DNA from: Nematostella vectensis | Lineage: Eukaryota; Cnidaria; Anthozoa; Actiniaria; Edwardsiidae | Assembly: GCF_932526225.1 (NCBI RefSeq) | Contig: NC_064040.1 | Coordinates: 3,040,181 to 3,104,180, forward strand | Direction of reading: 5' to 3' | DNA: 64,000 bases | The notes under the pieces: generated by a model | The model's input: the letters and a program-made list of their open reading frames with translations, nothing else | Databases searched by the model: none | Told to the model about the DNA's origin: nothing | Made by a program: the position numbers and the translations under genes | Shown: positions 39,301-46,139 of the stretch, piece after piece | Numbering within the stretch: position 1 is the first letter of the stretch | Layout of the letters: every line of letters begins with the position of its first letter

Positions 39301-41360
39301 GGCGGCTTGCTGGGAGGAGGACCCCGTTATGCGACCCACGTTCTCGTCACTACGCGAGCATCTTGAAAAGCTCATGATGATGGACAACCCGTACTTTGAC
39401 CCGAGTGGCGTGGACGAGTCACGTGACTACTACAATGTCCCGTCATTCCACAGCGCGCCAGACCCCGAGGAGGTAAAATAACTCTTTTTTTAATCAATAA
39501 CAACTACAAATAATCCTGCTAAAAAGACATTTCCCATTTTAGAAATGTCACGTGACGATAACTACTTCCGGAGAGCCAACGGAAACCTCAACCGACAAAA
39601 GAATCTATTAGAATCTGCGCTATTATTTAACAGGTCTAACTAACATCCGCTCTAAATTATCAGTCACATCCTCGATGAAACTTAAAATAGACACACTGCT
39701 TTTACAATTTTGAAATATTTTTCGCGTTTTTAGTTTACATGCTGTACATGCTGGGGGCTTCGATCATAAGCTGTACATCCAAGTTACATTGTGTGATGAC
39801 ATGAGAGATCTCTTCCACCACCCCTTAAAAGGGAATTGGACATTCCTGGGTCGGAGAGTGTTTCACTGCAGCTTCCGAAAGTTAACAAAACACCGTTATT
39901 TGTTCAACAATTTAAATAAAGCCGTTTAAAGCCGCCAATTTTTAACAGAAAACGCGGAAAAGATTTCAAAATTGAAAAAGAAGTGTGTCTATTGAAAGTT
40001 TCTTTCAGGATGTGACTGATAATTTAGAGCGGATGGCCTTTAATATTCTAATAGAATATTTTGTCGGTTGAGGTTTCCGTCGGCCCTCCGGAAGTAAACT
40101 GGTGTTAATACGGCTTTAACTAGGGGTGGCCTCCCTCGACCGCCACGAATATTATTAAATATGTTTCTGGATCCATGTCTGCGTACCCTTGAGTCTCTTT
40201 TTTCGTGATTGCCAGGATGAGGACCTGTTGGAGGAGATTATAATTGTAAAGCAAAATGGTGAGGATTCGGAAAAGGACATTGGTGAGAATGACAATCCCC
40301 ATGACAACCCGGGCTTTGATCATGAGCCGGACAATGAAAGTAAGTCAAAAACCCTATTGGGTTTCCTGTGTTCAAAAATGGGCAAGGTTCGGGATCTGGT
40401 ACGAGAACCTTGTGGGGTCTGGTACTAGCTCATTTAGATTTCCAATCAAAACAACAGAAGTCTTTGCCCACTTGAACCAAAGAAAGTTAAACAAAAATCT
40501 ACTGAATTAAAGATCTACTCGTCTAACCAAACCAAAATCCCATGAAAACTCTCTACAAAATAAAAGAAGTGAGATAAGATTTAGTGGTTAACTTGGCTAA
40601 TACCATACCTTTCCTGCTTTTTCGCCGAAAAAAGACATCCCATAAAAGAGTTCGAAAAATAAACGATCTACATGAATGAAGCACAGCATAGCTAGCTCAC
40701 CCATCAATGACCCCTAACTAACAATCAGTGCTCATCATCTTCGCGCCGGCCCCAGGATGCAAGTGTTACGGGGGAAAAGGGGAGGGGGGGGGGTCGTTTT
40801 TTTGGGAGATTAACAAACTTTGTAGGTATTTTATCTAGATTAACATTTAACCAGTGCTGGAAAAGAGTTTTACTGTAGACGAGTTTAAAAGTATACGAAA
40901 CGATTACGTGTAGCTTGGCGCATCCTATCACAATGAAATCGGCCAGTCAAGTCGTTGTGAACTTGAATCAAATGGGCAAATTTTCAAAGCTGTTTTTAGT
41001 GTGTGTATGTTGGGGGGGAGGGGAGGTATGAGTTTTCGTGAGTTTTTGGTGAATATATCTTTTCATCCAAAGAAAAGACTATTATTTGGCGCATCAAAGC
41101 TTTTTGCAATTTTTGTGTTTGTTTTAGAGGGGGATGATTTCACCACCGTAACAACGACCAACCAAGCTTCTGATAGTACCGAGTCCCCACGAGACAACTC
41201 GGACGCGACCGATGAAGCCATGGAGAAGACCAGTCCCCACTCTGCCGAACACGACCTGAATGCCGCCAGGAGAAGCATCCAGTACACCCCTGTGGACTTC
41301 AGCGCCCTCGAGGCCAAGCTGTATCGAAAACGAAACGCCTTTGGCGGATTTATCGGTTGA
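239..41360 (+). CDS. Receptor tyrosine kinase with FN3-like ectodomain (5' partial)
   Basis: Single-pass receptor tyrosine kinase that should bind an unknown extracellular ligand and autophosphorylate on tyrosine. Exons read: 239-305, 6126-6313, 6728-6787, 7031-7106, 7525-7703, 24246-24305, 24612-24687, 24751-24989, 25328-25381, 25663-25729, 26797-27008, 27309-27362, 28136-28208, 28676-28832, 29346-29569, 29720-29904, 30304-30399, 30981-31208, 31638-31849, 32201-32241, 32340-32436, 39289-39472, 40216-40339, 41128-41360. All have AG/GT borders and compatible phases and sum to 3186 bases (1061 codons plus stop). Domain order: FN3-like repeats, transmembrane helix, split kinase, tail. All catalytic motifs are present. 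The kinase resembles split-kinase FGFR/VEGFR/PDGFR-class receptors; I cannot assign orthology. The first exons, signal peptide and promoter lie upstream of the window. The weakest border is 28208 (donor GTTCGT). Poly(A) candidates AATAAA lie near 41.7 kb. Confidence 0.9.
1071..1300 (+). repeat. Dispersed repeat copy (family A)
   Basis: Shares the blocks GGCGGCCAAAAAGTGG, CTTTTTCCATATGAT and CCTATGACTGCG with copies at about 24388-24512 and 54150-54305 and a fragment at 46865-46935. A G-rich head (CAGGGGGGCGCCCAGGG) lies at its 5' side. No coding potential; a non-autonomous element of unknown class. Confidence 0.65.
1922..3902 (+). repeat. 67-bp minisatellite, about 29 copies
   Basis: Tandem unit of 67 bases, recurring without gaps (for example GTAAATGTCACTCCTGGC at 67-base steps). 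Since 67 is not a multiple of three, every unit starts a 66-codon frame that overlaps the next; these are not genes. Almost every unit carries CTGTCAG followed by GTAAAT, a good 5' splice-site match on the RTK sense strand. Variants AAGTCC/TTCAGTCC and CAACATTACC are interspersed, showing local unit shuffling. Confidence 0.95.
4857..6102. mobile_element. Non-autonomous piggyBac-like element
   Basis: Terminal inverted repeats start CCCTATTCAGACC at 4857 and end GGTCTGAATAGGG at 6102, flanked by TTAA on both sides (4853-4856 and 6103-6106), the target site of the piggyBac superfamily. Inner G-tract/C-tract arms (GGGGCTT near 4880 and AAAGCCCC near 6067) extend the symmetry. The 1246-base interior has no long ORF, so it would need a transposase from elsewhere. 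Confidence 0.85.
6126..7106 (+). CDS. RTK FN3-like module 1 (three exons)
   Basis: Exons 6126-6313 (188 b), 6728-6787 (60 b) and 7031-7106 (76 b), phases 1-0-0-1, 108 codons in all. It opens with AVPVEE, has the FN3 B-strand/C-strand pattern [20 protein letters not shown] and ends in a strand reading [16 protein letters not shown] across the second intron. Module 2 starts with the same AVPV and has the matching [14 protein letters not shown], so the two are tandem paralogues. Confidence 0.82.
7525..24687 (+). CDS. RTK FN3-like module 2, split by the 16-kb satellite
   Basis: Exons 7525-7703 (179 b), 24246-24305 (60 b) and 24612-24687 (76 b), phases 1-0-0-1, 105 codons. The 60- and 76-base exons have exactly the lengths of their counterparts in module 1, and the 60-base exon reads [11 protein letters not shown], like [10 protein letters not shown] in module 1. 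The intron between the first two exons (7704-24245) is 16.5 kb and almost wholly a 32-bp tandem array that begins at the donor itself. Confidence 0.82.
7684..23935 (+). repeat. 32-bp exon-junction satellite, about 500 copies
   Basis: Unit of 32 bases: GTGAGTATCA followed by a 22-base part ending AGCACACTCGTCCAA. The 22-base part matches the last 22 bases of exon 7525-7703 with about two differences, and GTGAGTATCA is the start of that exon's intron, so the unit is a copy of the exon/intron junction. Common variants: ACGCTATCAGC, ACGACATTAGC, ACGACATCAGC, ACCCTATCAGC; length variants with GTCGCAAG, GTCAAAG or a lost CA. Higher-order duplications are visible (see findings). The array ends at about 23935, before a TTG-rich microsatellite. 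Confidence 0.97.
24001..24130 (+). repeat. TTG/CTG trinucleotide microsatellite
   Basis: Imperfect run of TTG with CTG, GTG and TAG interruptions directly downstream of the 32-bp array, in the same intron and just upstream of the exon at 24246. Confidence 0.9.
24388..24512 (+). repeat. Dispersed repeat copy (family A)
   Basis: Second copy of the family at 1071-1300: GGCGGCCAAAAAGTTGG, CTTTTTCCATATGATACC, then a C-tract and a GGGTGC...CCTGT end. Lies in the intron between 24305 and 24612. Confidence 0.65.
24751..25729 (+). CDS. RTK FN3-like module 3
   Basis: Exons 24751-24989 (239 b), 25328-25381 (54 b) and 25663-25729 (67 b), phases 1-0-0-1, 120 codons. It contains [20 protein letters not shown], an FN3-like Trp-containing strand, and an insertion with two cysteines ([15 protein letters not shown]) that could form a local disulphide. 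Its third exon starts VTPVF, as does that of module 4. Confidence 0.8.
26797..28208 (+). CDS. RTK FN3-like module 4, membrane-proximal
   Basis: Exons 26797-27008 (212 b), 27309-27362 (54 b) and 28136-28208 (73 b). It contains [20 protein letters not shown], the clearest FN3 signature in the window, and a basic run SRRRRA near the end of the first exon that could be a furin-type cleavage site (inference). The 3' border of the last exon is chosen because phase 1 is needed to enter the next exon. The donor there is weak (GTTCGT). A second phase-1 choice is GTATCA after 28223. The strong-looking GTGAGG after 28243 would shift the frame into a stop. Confidence 0.72.
27051..27267. mobile_element. 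MITE with 33-bp inverted repeats
   Basis: The ends TAAACACGAGGTTCC...AAAGGGAAAGCT (27051-27083) and their reverse complement (27235-27267) match over 33 bases with a single mismatch. The 217-base element fills most of the RTK intron 27009-27308. Superfamily not assigned. Confidence 0.85.
27428..28131 (+). repeat. 70-bp minisatellite, about 10 copies
   Basis: Unit of 70-71 bases containing TCAAAGATCACATGTATGA, TCAAGTGTTCTTAC and TCATCGCCCATCATGTAG; successive units start at 27431, 27501 and 27571. It fills the RTK intron from about 65 bases after the donor at 27363 to the acceptor at 28135. Confidence 0.93.
28262..28606 (+). repeat. 20-bp minisatellite with embedded junction copy
   Basis: About 17 units of GCGTGACAGGGAGAGTAGGA and variants. 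In its middle (about 28412-28460) is a diverged copy of the sequence at 28225-28270 (AAGCGCAG, GGGAGAGACAC, AGGGGCGTGACAGG), the region around the end of the last FN3 exon. Lies between that exon and the transmembrane exon. Confidence 0.9.
28676..28832 (+). CDS. RTK transmembrane and juxtamembrane exon
   Basis: After an acceptor at 28675 the frame gives a short Ser/Gly linker, then a hydrophobic helix ([20 protein letters not shown]) and a basic stop-transfer stretch (KEKKGK). Phase 1 in, phase 2 out at TG|GTGAGT. Ectodomain is N-terminal, kinase C-terminal, so type I topology is expected. Confidence 0.88.
28865..29110 (+). repeat. TTG/ATT-rich low-complexity stretch
   Basis: Imperfect repetition of GTTGATATTG, GTTGGCTG and TTATTGTT in the intron after the transmembrane exon. 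It leaves an open frame of hydrophobic residues, which I take to be an effect of composition. Confidence 0.5.
29346..29904 (+). CDS. RTK kinase N-lobe exons
   Basis: Exons 29346-29569 and 29720-29904. They hold the glycine loop GEGAYGKVF, the ATP-lysine motif VAIKML, the alpha-C glutamate in [11 protein letters not shown], then [12 protein letters not shown] and the hinge [14 protein letters not shown] ~25-residue insertion between the glycine loop and VAIK ([10 protein letters not shown] onward) is longer than in most RTKs. The end of the second exon is repeated twice more in the following intron. Confidence 0.92.
29866..30053 (+). repeat. Tandem triplication of an RTK exon/intron junction
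   Basis: The end of exon 29720-29904 (ACTACTTGAGAAAGAGAAGG) and its donor AAAG|GTAATA are repeated at about 63-base steps: donors at 29905, 29969 (AAAGGTATAA) and 30033 (AAAGGTAATA). Copies 2 and 3 keep ACTACTTGAGAA and GAAAGGTA with few differences. Confidence 0.92.
30304..31208 (+). CDS. RTK kinase-insert exons
   Basis: Exons 30304-30399 (32 codons) and 30981-31208 (76 codons), both phase 0. They encode a hydrophilic ~100-residue insert between the hinge and alpha-E, as in split-kinase receptors, with candidate tyrosine sites RIYFNS and LKYENV (both Y-x-N, a GRB2-type SH2 pattern). The second exon ends with FAWQVAQGM, the start of helix alpha-E, which joins to EYL in the next exon. Confidence 0.85.
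31638..39472 (+). CDS. RTK kinase C-lobe exons
   Basis: Exons 31638-31849, 32201-32241, 32340-32436 and 39289-39472. Visible motifs: catalytic loop [11 protein letters not shown], activation-loop tyrosines in [17 protein letters not shown] where most kinases have [24 protein letters not shown], and the final [13 protein letters not shown] 6.85-kb intron splits the last two exons and carries the 12-bp satellite and two foreign-looking ORFs. The last exon continues into DNPYF and DYYNVP, candidate SH2 docking tyrosines. Confidence 0.93.
31817..31985 (+). repeat. Tandem triplication of a kinase exon/intron junction
   Basis: The end of exon 31638-31849 (GATCAGGCTTTCACCTCACA, then GAGTGATGT|GTGAGTATTAATAG) recurs with donors at 31850, 31902 and 31954, about 52 bases apart. 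A partial fourth copy (GAGGCCATCTTTTATCCAG) follows at about 31967-31985. The second copy is nearly exact; the third is more diverged (GAGGGAGGT). Confidence 0.92.
32741..37241 (+). repeat. 12-bp minisatellite, about 375 copies
   Basis: Unit GGTGGATGTGAC/T and GGTGTATGTGAC/T. Because 12 is a multiple of three and the unit has no stop on either strand, frames of several hundred to 1500 codons stay open on both strands, coding for CDGG, VDVT or TSTI repeats. I reject them as genes. Two indels (near 35030 and 35318) shift the register. Longer blocks recur, for example those with GGAAGTGATGG at 33310, 33590 and 35850, and those with TTGGGTGTGA at 35090, 35490, 36490 and 36690. Lies in the intron between exons 32340-32436 and 39289-39472 of the RTK. 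Confidence 0.96.
37533..38054 (+). CDS. ORF with Cys/His motif, unknown function, nested in RTK intron
   Basis: 173-codon open frame; the first ~25 residues may be untranslated or spliced differently. The centre carries a compact Cys/His pattern, [16 protein letters not shown] then [10 protein letters not shown], followed by an alpha-helical, charged C-terminal half. AATAAA at 38231-38236 lies 177 bases after the stop. The spacing C-x3-C-x7-C-x2-C with H and C beyond suggests metal binding (inference). I recall similar motifs in repeated ORFs of cnidarian genomes but cannot name the family. Same strand as the host gene. Confidence 0.5.
   Translation: MVILSYDVIVICSSIRISPFPCTHISRRLVQRSEARDIIRKTFKLVSANYCGENCGHLRLKNCNGCKIGHPSQSQHDCVMMESETLCSEYYEVSKELVNSKKVWEKALAVLRKLGLTLHSSWKYYIDTSKKRDYATVYSWLLALYPDGDEGNLIEFEEQVLRALPIQGFFWTL
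38652..39251 (-). CDS. ORF with acidic DGEES repeats, nested in RTK intron
   Basis: 199-codon frame on the opposite strand to the host RTK. About 50 non-repetitive residues (with [17 protein letters not shown]) precede about 26 copies of [10 protein letters not shown] encoded by a 15-bp repeat, then [16 protein letters not shown] second frame over the same repeat reads KKATG and is judged a shadow because it lacks non-repetitive flanks. A minus-strand AATAAA lies at 38136-38141. Function unknown; may be a low-complexity nuclear protein or part of a mobile element. Confidence 0.4.
   Translation of the reverse strand: MRGRVLFKCVMALFWGRLTDKRLRKNDKVLSDIVTQEENQTGRGEDGAQDEEGSDGEESDGEESDEEGSDGEGSDGEESDGEESDEEESDGEESDGEESDGEESDGEESDGEESDGEESDGEESDEEGSDGEESDGEESDGEESDGKGSDEEGSDGEESDGEESDGEESDGEGSDGEGSDVSQSYAEETGSGEENGEES
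38712..39103. repeat. 15-bp minisatellite, about 26 copies
   Basis: Unit CCCGTCGCTTTCTTC with CCTTCC and CTCGTCGC variants. The length keeps all frames in register. Confidence 0.95.
39565..40094. mobile_element. Tc1/mariner-type MITE with long inverted repeats
   Basis: Ends CTTCCGGAGAGCCAACGG and the reverse complement CCGTCGGCCCTCCGGAAG, flanked by TA on each side (39563-39564 and 40095-40096). The symmetry continues inward: GAAACCTCAACCGACAAAA pairs with TTTTGTCGGTTGAGGTTTC, and CTCTAAATTATCAGTCACATC with GATGTGACTGATAATTTAGAG. No coding. Lies in the RTK intron 39473-40215. Confidence 0.85.
40216..41360 (+). CDS. RTK C-terminal tail exons
   Basis: Exons 40216-40339 and 41128-41360. Acidic, disordered tail with [12 protein letters not shown], Thr/Ser-rich stretches and IQYTPVDF. 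The frame stops at TGA 41358-41360. A different frame stays open past this point with gene-like composition, so the true end may have been changed by a one-base shift (see findings). Confidence 0.7.
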
Positions 41361-41924
41361 AGACAGGAGAAGGCGACAGTTGTTTTGTGAAGGGATGGAC
41401 CTTGACAAACTTAAAAGGGCCGTTTTCCATATTAAGGTGTCCATGAGGTTAGTCTATACATGGGGCGCTCGGTGTATACATTCGCGTAGCAAACGCCGAG
41501 CCACGTGTCAATTGCCAGACCCATCCCCCTTTTCTTTGTTCGCGCGCCTCAGACATCCCCGTTGTCAGCCTCATGCAGGCCAGCACGATGTCGGAGTAAC
41601 CACTAGTTAATAGTCTTGTTTTTCGATAAGGCTTAGTGATTCGATAAGGCTTAAACACCTGGTTATAAGGGCTTGTACTATTAAGGTAATGGTCATATCA
41701 AAACAAAATAAATTCATTGTAAATAGGGGGCGTGCTTGCCTGCCTTTAAACAAGCTAACACCTGGCTTAACCAGTTCTTTTTTGAAGGCAAAAATAAAAA
41801 TATGCCGAAATAGACACGAATATATAACCATGTATTAGCAAAATGTAATGTATGCTCCTAGTTGGGATATTAAAACCCCGACCTTACAAAGCCTCGCTTT
41901 TGCGCTGAATTCAACAGGACCAGT

Positions 41925-42075
41925 AGCGGATCAGGGGGGAGGGTTTAGGGGGTTCAACCCCTTCCCCCCTTGGGCTGCCAGAAAGCCATATGTGACAAAA
42001 AATACCCCCTCCCCCTTTGTCACAGGGCCAAACCCCCCCTTTAGCCAAAAGCTAGATCCACTCCTGAGGACCCCA
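41925..42075 (+). repeat. G-rich dispersed repeat (family B fragment)
   Basis: Begins AGTAGCGGATCAGGGGGGAGG and ends in C-tracts and TAGATCCACTCCTGAGG, giving imperfect inverted symmetry. It is similar in style to a stretch at 25809-25975 (GGGGCGTAACCAGGGGGG). Likely a decayed non-autonomous transposon. Confidence 0.5.
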
Positions 42076-42106
42076 CTGTAAAATGGCCCATTGGGAAGGG
42101 AATGGG

Positions 42107-43816
42107 CTAGGGTGCCAGACATAGAATGGGCTAGGGTGCCAGACATAGAATGGGTTAGGGTGCCAGATATAGAATGGGTTAGGGTGCTAGACATAGAATG
42201 GGCTAGGGTGCCAGACATAGAATGGGTTAGGGTGCCAGACATAAAATGGGTTAGGGTGCTAGACATAGAATGGGTTAGGGTGCCAGACATAAAATGGGTT
42301 AGGGTGCTAGACATAGAATGGGTTAGGGTGCCAGACATAGAATGGGTTAGGATGCTAGACATAGAATGGGTTAGGGTGCTAGACATAGAATGGGTTAGGG
42401 TGCCAGACATAGAATGGGTTAGGGTGCCAGACATAGGATGGGTTAGGGTGCTAGACATAGAATGGGCTAGGGTGCCAGACATAGAATGGGTTAGGGTGCT
42501 AGACATAGAATGGGTTAGGGTGCTAGACATAGAATGGGTTAGGGTGCCAGACATAGAATGGGTTAGGGTGCTAGGCATAGAATGGGCTAGGGTGCCAGAC
42601 ATAGAATGGGCTAGGGTGCCAAACATAGAATGGGTTAGGGTGCCAGACATAGAATGGGTTAGGGTGCCAGACATAGAATGGGTTAGGGTGCCAGACATAG
42701 AATGGGTTAGGGTGCCAGACATAGAATGGGTTAGGGTGCCAGACATAGAATGGGTTAGGATGCCAGACATAAAATGGGTTAGGGTGCCAGACATAAAATG
42801 GGTTAGGGTGCTAGACATAGAATGGGTTAGGGTGCCAGACATAGAATGGGTTAGGGTGCTAGACATAGAATGGGTTAGGGTGCTAGACATAGAATGGGTT
42901 AGGGTGCCAGACATAGAATGGGTTAGGGTGCCAGACATAGAATGGGTTAGGGTGCTAGACATAGAATGGGTTAGGGTGCCAGACATAGAATGGGTTAGGG
43001 TGCCAGACATAGAATGGGTTAGGGTGCCAGACATAGAATGGGTTAGGGTGCTAGACATAGAATGGGTTAGGGTGCTAGACATAGAATGGGTTAGGTTGCT
43101 AGACATAGAATGGGTTAGGGTGCTAGACATAGAATGGGTTAGGGTGCTAGACATAGAATGGGTTAGGATGCCAGACATAAAATGGGTTAGGGTGCCAGAC
43201 ATAAAATGGGTTAGGGTGCTAGACATAGAATGGGTTAGGGTGCTAGACATAGAATGGGTTAGGGTGCCAGACATAGAATGGGTTAGGATGCCAGACATAA
43301 AATGGGTTAGGGTGCCAGACATAAAATGGGTTAGGGTGCCAGACATAGAATGGGTTAGGGTGCTAGACATAGAATGGGTTAGGGTGCTAGACATAGAATG
43401 GGTTAGGGTGCCAGACATAGAATGGATTAGGGTGCTAGACATAGAATGGGTTAGGGTGCTAGACATAGAATGGGTTAGGGTGCTAGACATAGAATGGGTT
43501 AGGGTGCTAGACATAGAATGGGTTAGGGTGCCAGACATAGAATGGGTTAGGAGGGTGCTAGACATAGAATGGGTTAGGAGGGTGCTAGACATAGAATGGG
43601 TTAGGGTGCCAGACATAGAATGGGTTAGGAGGGTGCTAGACATAGAATGGGTTAGGGTGCCAGACATAGAATGGGTTAGGGTGCCAGACATAGAATGGGT
43701 TAGAATGCTAGACATAGAATGGGTTAGGGTGCTAGACATAGAATGGGTTAGGGTGCCAGACATAGAATGGGCTAGGGTGCCAGACATAGAATGGGTTAGG
43801 GTGCCAGACATAGAAT
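42107..43816 (+). repeat. 24-bp telomere-like minisatellite, about 71 copies
   Basis: Each unit holds GGGTTAGGGTG plus CCAGACATAGAAT (or CTAGACATAGAAT), so each carries 1.5 copies of the animal telomere repeat TTAGGG. The length gives open frames on both strands (575 codons plus, 671 minus), rejected as genes. Near 43550-43640 some units gain GGAGGGTG, adding three bases. Confidence 0.95.
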
Positions 43817-44095
43817 AGGTTTGGGAATTGGGAATTGGTGTTAAAACGCAGTATTCCCACATTATAGTATATGAGCTAGTATAGTGCCAATGATACGAAA
43901 AAATAAATAAAGAGAAACTAAATGTAAAGAAAGGGGTGAAGAACATGATTTGAGCATTACAGAGCTATCAGGAAAATATATTTTCGAAAATCAAACATAT
44001 CAATATTGGTTTATTTAAATATTTTTCCACACAAAAAAAAAATTAATCACGAAACCATCTCATTCGACACGATGATTTTAGAGTTAGTTCCTAAA

Positions 44096-44377
44096 GTCCC
44101 TGTCACACGTTAAGTTTTTTCTCTCGCAACTTGTCGCACAAAAAAATGATTGCAAAGTCGCACGCACGTTTTCATACGTGTGACACCCCATTTTCAACTT
44201 TTTTTTCTTTTCTCAAACAAAGTTGCACGGAATTTGTATACTCACTTCTACTTTCCGAAACATTCCACGTGTGAAATTTTCGCAAAAAAAAAAAAAAAAA
44301 TCACGTGTGACATGGCGCGTGCGACTTGTAATAATAATTTTGCGAGACAAGTTGAAATAGAACGTGTGATAGGGCCA
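44096..44377. mobile_element. MITE with inverted ends CCCTRTCACACGTT
   Basis: The left end (TCCCTGTCACACGTTAAG) and the reverse complement of the right end (CCCTATCACACGTTC) match, as do inner blocks such as CAACTTGTCGCA/TTGCGAGACAAGTTG and CACGTGTGA. About 280 bases, no coding. Target duplication not clear. Confidence 0.75.
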
Positions 44378-44582
44378 AAAGTCGGCGCGCGCACGTAAAC
44401 AATGTTTCGGCGTTCTACGCTGTTGTAAGATCGATCAGGATCGATCTCTGGATCGATTAACACTGGTCCAAAATGAGCAATTGGAGCATGCGCAGTATTT
44501 TATCTTTTTATTACTTGATTTTACACAAACAGGAACATAGAAAAACAAAAGAGTAATTGTAAAATGTGTTTCATCATTACAG

Positions 44583-44913
44583 GCTAATTTTAATTACGAA
44601 CACCTGAAGTTGTTTAACAACATCCCCTTACCAACAGAAGCGGAAGAGTACTTAGCTTAATCTAGCTCAAAAGCCAATATTTAACGGAGAAGAATACATC
44701 TATTTAAAAAACGTCATTGCAAACGTCAAATTACGAGATGACGACTACAAGTTGATCATAGTACACGGCCATCCCATTGGTGTCTGGTATCATTATATTT
44801 CAACCGAATGCAGGATAATATGGATCAATCCTACGATAATCCATCAAAGGCCATGGATCAAGTCTATCTCTGATATTGCTGTGATGACGTCATGTGATAA
44901 AACAGAGCTATGA
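44583..44913 (+). pseudogene. Decayed coding exon(s), unknown protein
   Basis: After a good acceptor (TTACAG at 44582) the frame reads NYEHLKLFNNIPLPTEAEEY to a TAA at 44658. A frame one base over continues from 44656 for 85 codons (GEEYIYLKNVIANVK, LIIVHGHPIGVWYHYIS, RIIWINPTIIHQRPW) to TGA at 44911. Two adjoining, protein-like stretches separated by a one-base shift suggest a broken gene or a sequence error. Family not recognised. Confidence 0.45.
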
Positions 44914-44998
44914 GAGAGGCACGAATCCAAACACCATGTGTGAGCTGGTGAGTGTGAGTAAATTCTAAAAGTAATTTCTCAAGAGAGCATTGTTACAG

Positions 44999-45211
44999 TG
45001 GTGCATAAATTCATCCGTAAAATCAGGACAGAGAAAAAACGTGGTTTATTTGACGCAAACAGAGCAAATTCAATTATTGCCACATACTACTATGATATAT
45101 ATATGCAACACATGTCCAAGCGTCCGTTTCATCGTCGGTTTCTCTCGGCGAACATTCGTCTCTATGGTTGCTGTCGTCCGGCTTCACTCGTGGAACATTA
45201 TTCTTCTTTAC
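44999..45211 (+). CDS. Possible coding exon, unknown
   Basis: Bounded by TTACAG and C|GTAAGT, phase 1 to 1. The favoured frame reads KIRTEKKRGLFDANRANSII then YYYDIYMQHMSKRPFHRRF. A second frame is also open over the whole stretch, so coding status is uncertain. It may belong with the decayed piece just upstream. Confidence 0.35.
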
Positions 45212-45514
45212 GTAAGTAGAATTATGCTGGTTTTAGTGAATTCGAAAAACATAATCGATATTTGACCGTTTTTTGACTGTCTTAATTACCTGTTGCAGTT
45301 ATTATAAATAGTGTTAACTGCCTTGTTAATAAACAAAATTTCCAAAGGCGACGTAGCTGGATATGTGTGAAATAGTTTTGGGATGCACTTCGCTAAATAG
45401 AAAAAGACAATACACCAACAATGCTGTGGTTTATTTTGTAAGGGAGACAACATTTTGACGAGCACTGGGGCAAGTCGTTTTCTTGTTTAAGTGAAACTTT
45501 AAAAGTTTTTCTCA

Positions 45515-46129
45515 ATGGATGATGAAAACTGTGTTTTTATTGAGAATGGGAGTTTGTATTCTGAAAACGACAATGTCAAAACTAAACGGATCTTGACAAC
45601 AAGCGAAAAACTTTATCGAAGACTTCGAATAGCGAGTGCAAAAGAAAGTCAGAAAAAGCTACTACAAAATGTACAAGAGGAGATGACGGTAAAGCAACAC
45701 GAAAAGGAGAAGGAAAAGTTCCGAGAGGTGCACCTCCCTCATATCCTTACGCAACAAAACTCGAAAAAGGTACCGAGGCCTAAAACTGGTCCCGATTCTA
45801 AAAGCAAGAGAAACGTTCCTGCTGAGGATCTTAATTTACCAACACTGCCCGTGAAACGAAAAAGTCTTGTCAATCGATTTTATACGGAAAGCCAGGAGAG
45901 TGAAATTGTAGAGGCCTACAAAGAAGCAAAGAAAATTCGCGACTCATTCCATCTAGCGTTCAAATATTCTAAAACACCAAGTGGTTTCCATGACAACGCT
46001 TCTCCAAAGCCCGCCAAAAGTCCGGAGAAATTGAAAAAAGGAAGTGAAGTTGATACATTCTACGACACGACCAGCAAAACACTACGAATTATTGTAACAC
46101 TTCCCTATGTGGAGCAAACTGAAGCCTGA
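45515..46129 (+). CDS. Intronless gene, unknown charged protein (204 aa)
   Basis: Starts at the first ATG of the open frame (MDDENCVFIENG). Residues about 28-75 are a Lys/Glu/Gln-rich probable coiled coil (KLYRRLRIASAKESQKKLLQ), followed by a Lys/Pro-rich basic segment, a helical stretch (SQESEIVEAYKEAKKIRDSF) and a C-terminus ending VTLPYVEQTEA. No signal peptide or membrane segment. AATAAA follows at about 46746. Single exon; the 3' UTR begins with a 14-bp minisatellite ten bases after the stop. No family recognised; a nuclear or cytoskeletal adaptor is possible but unsupported. Confidence 0.65.
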   Translation: MDDENCVFIENGSLYSENDNVKTKRILTTSEKLYRRLRIASAKESQKKLLQNVQEEMTVKQHEKEKEKFREVHLPHILTQQNSKKVPRPKTGPDSKSKRNVPAEDLNLPTLPVKRKSLVNRFYTESQESEIVEAYKEAKKIRDSFHLAFKYSKTPSGFHDNASPKPAKSPEKLKKGSEVDTFYDTTSKTLRIIVTLPYVEQTEA

Positions 46130-46139
46130 AGTTTGTGGA

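Larger units (their letters stand above)
41361..44095. other. Region between RTK stop and the 44.1-kb MITE
   Basis: Contains a short gene-like reading frame (about 41330-41437), AATAAA signals near 41.7-41.8 kb, a G-rich dispersed repeat (41925-42075) and the 24-bp minisatellite. No confident gene. Confidence 0.5.

Noticed and set aside
41931-43946. Open frames of 575 and 671 codons over the 24-bp repeat
   Set aside because: Same reason: 24-base unit with no stop on either strand, no non-repetitive protein-like flank, no splice support.
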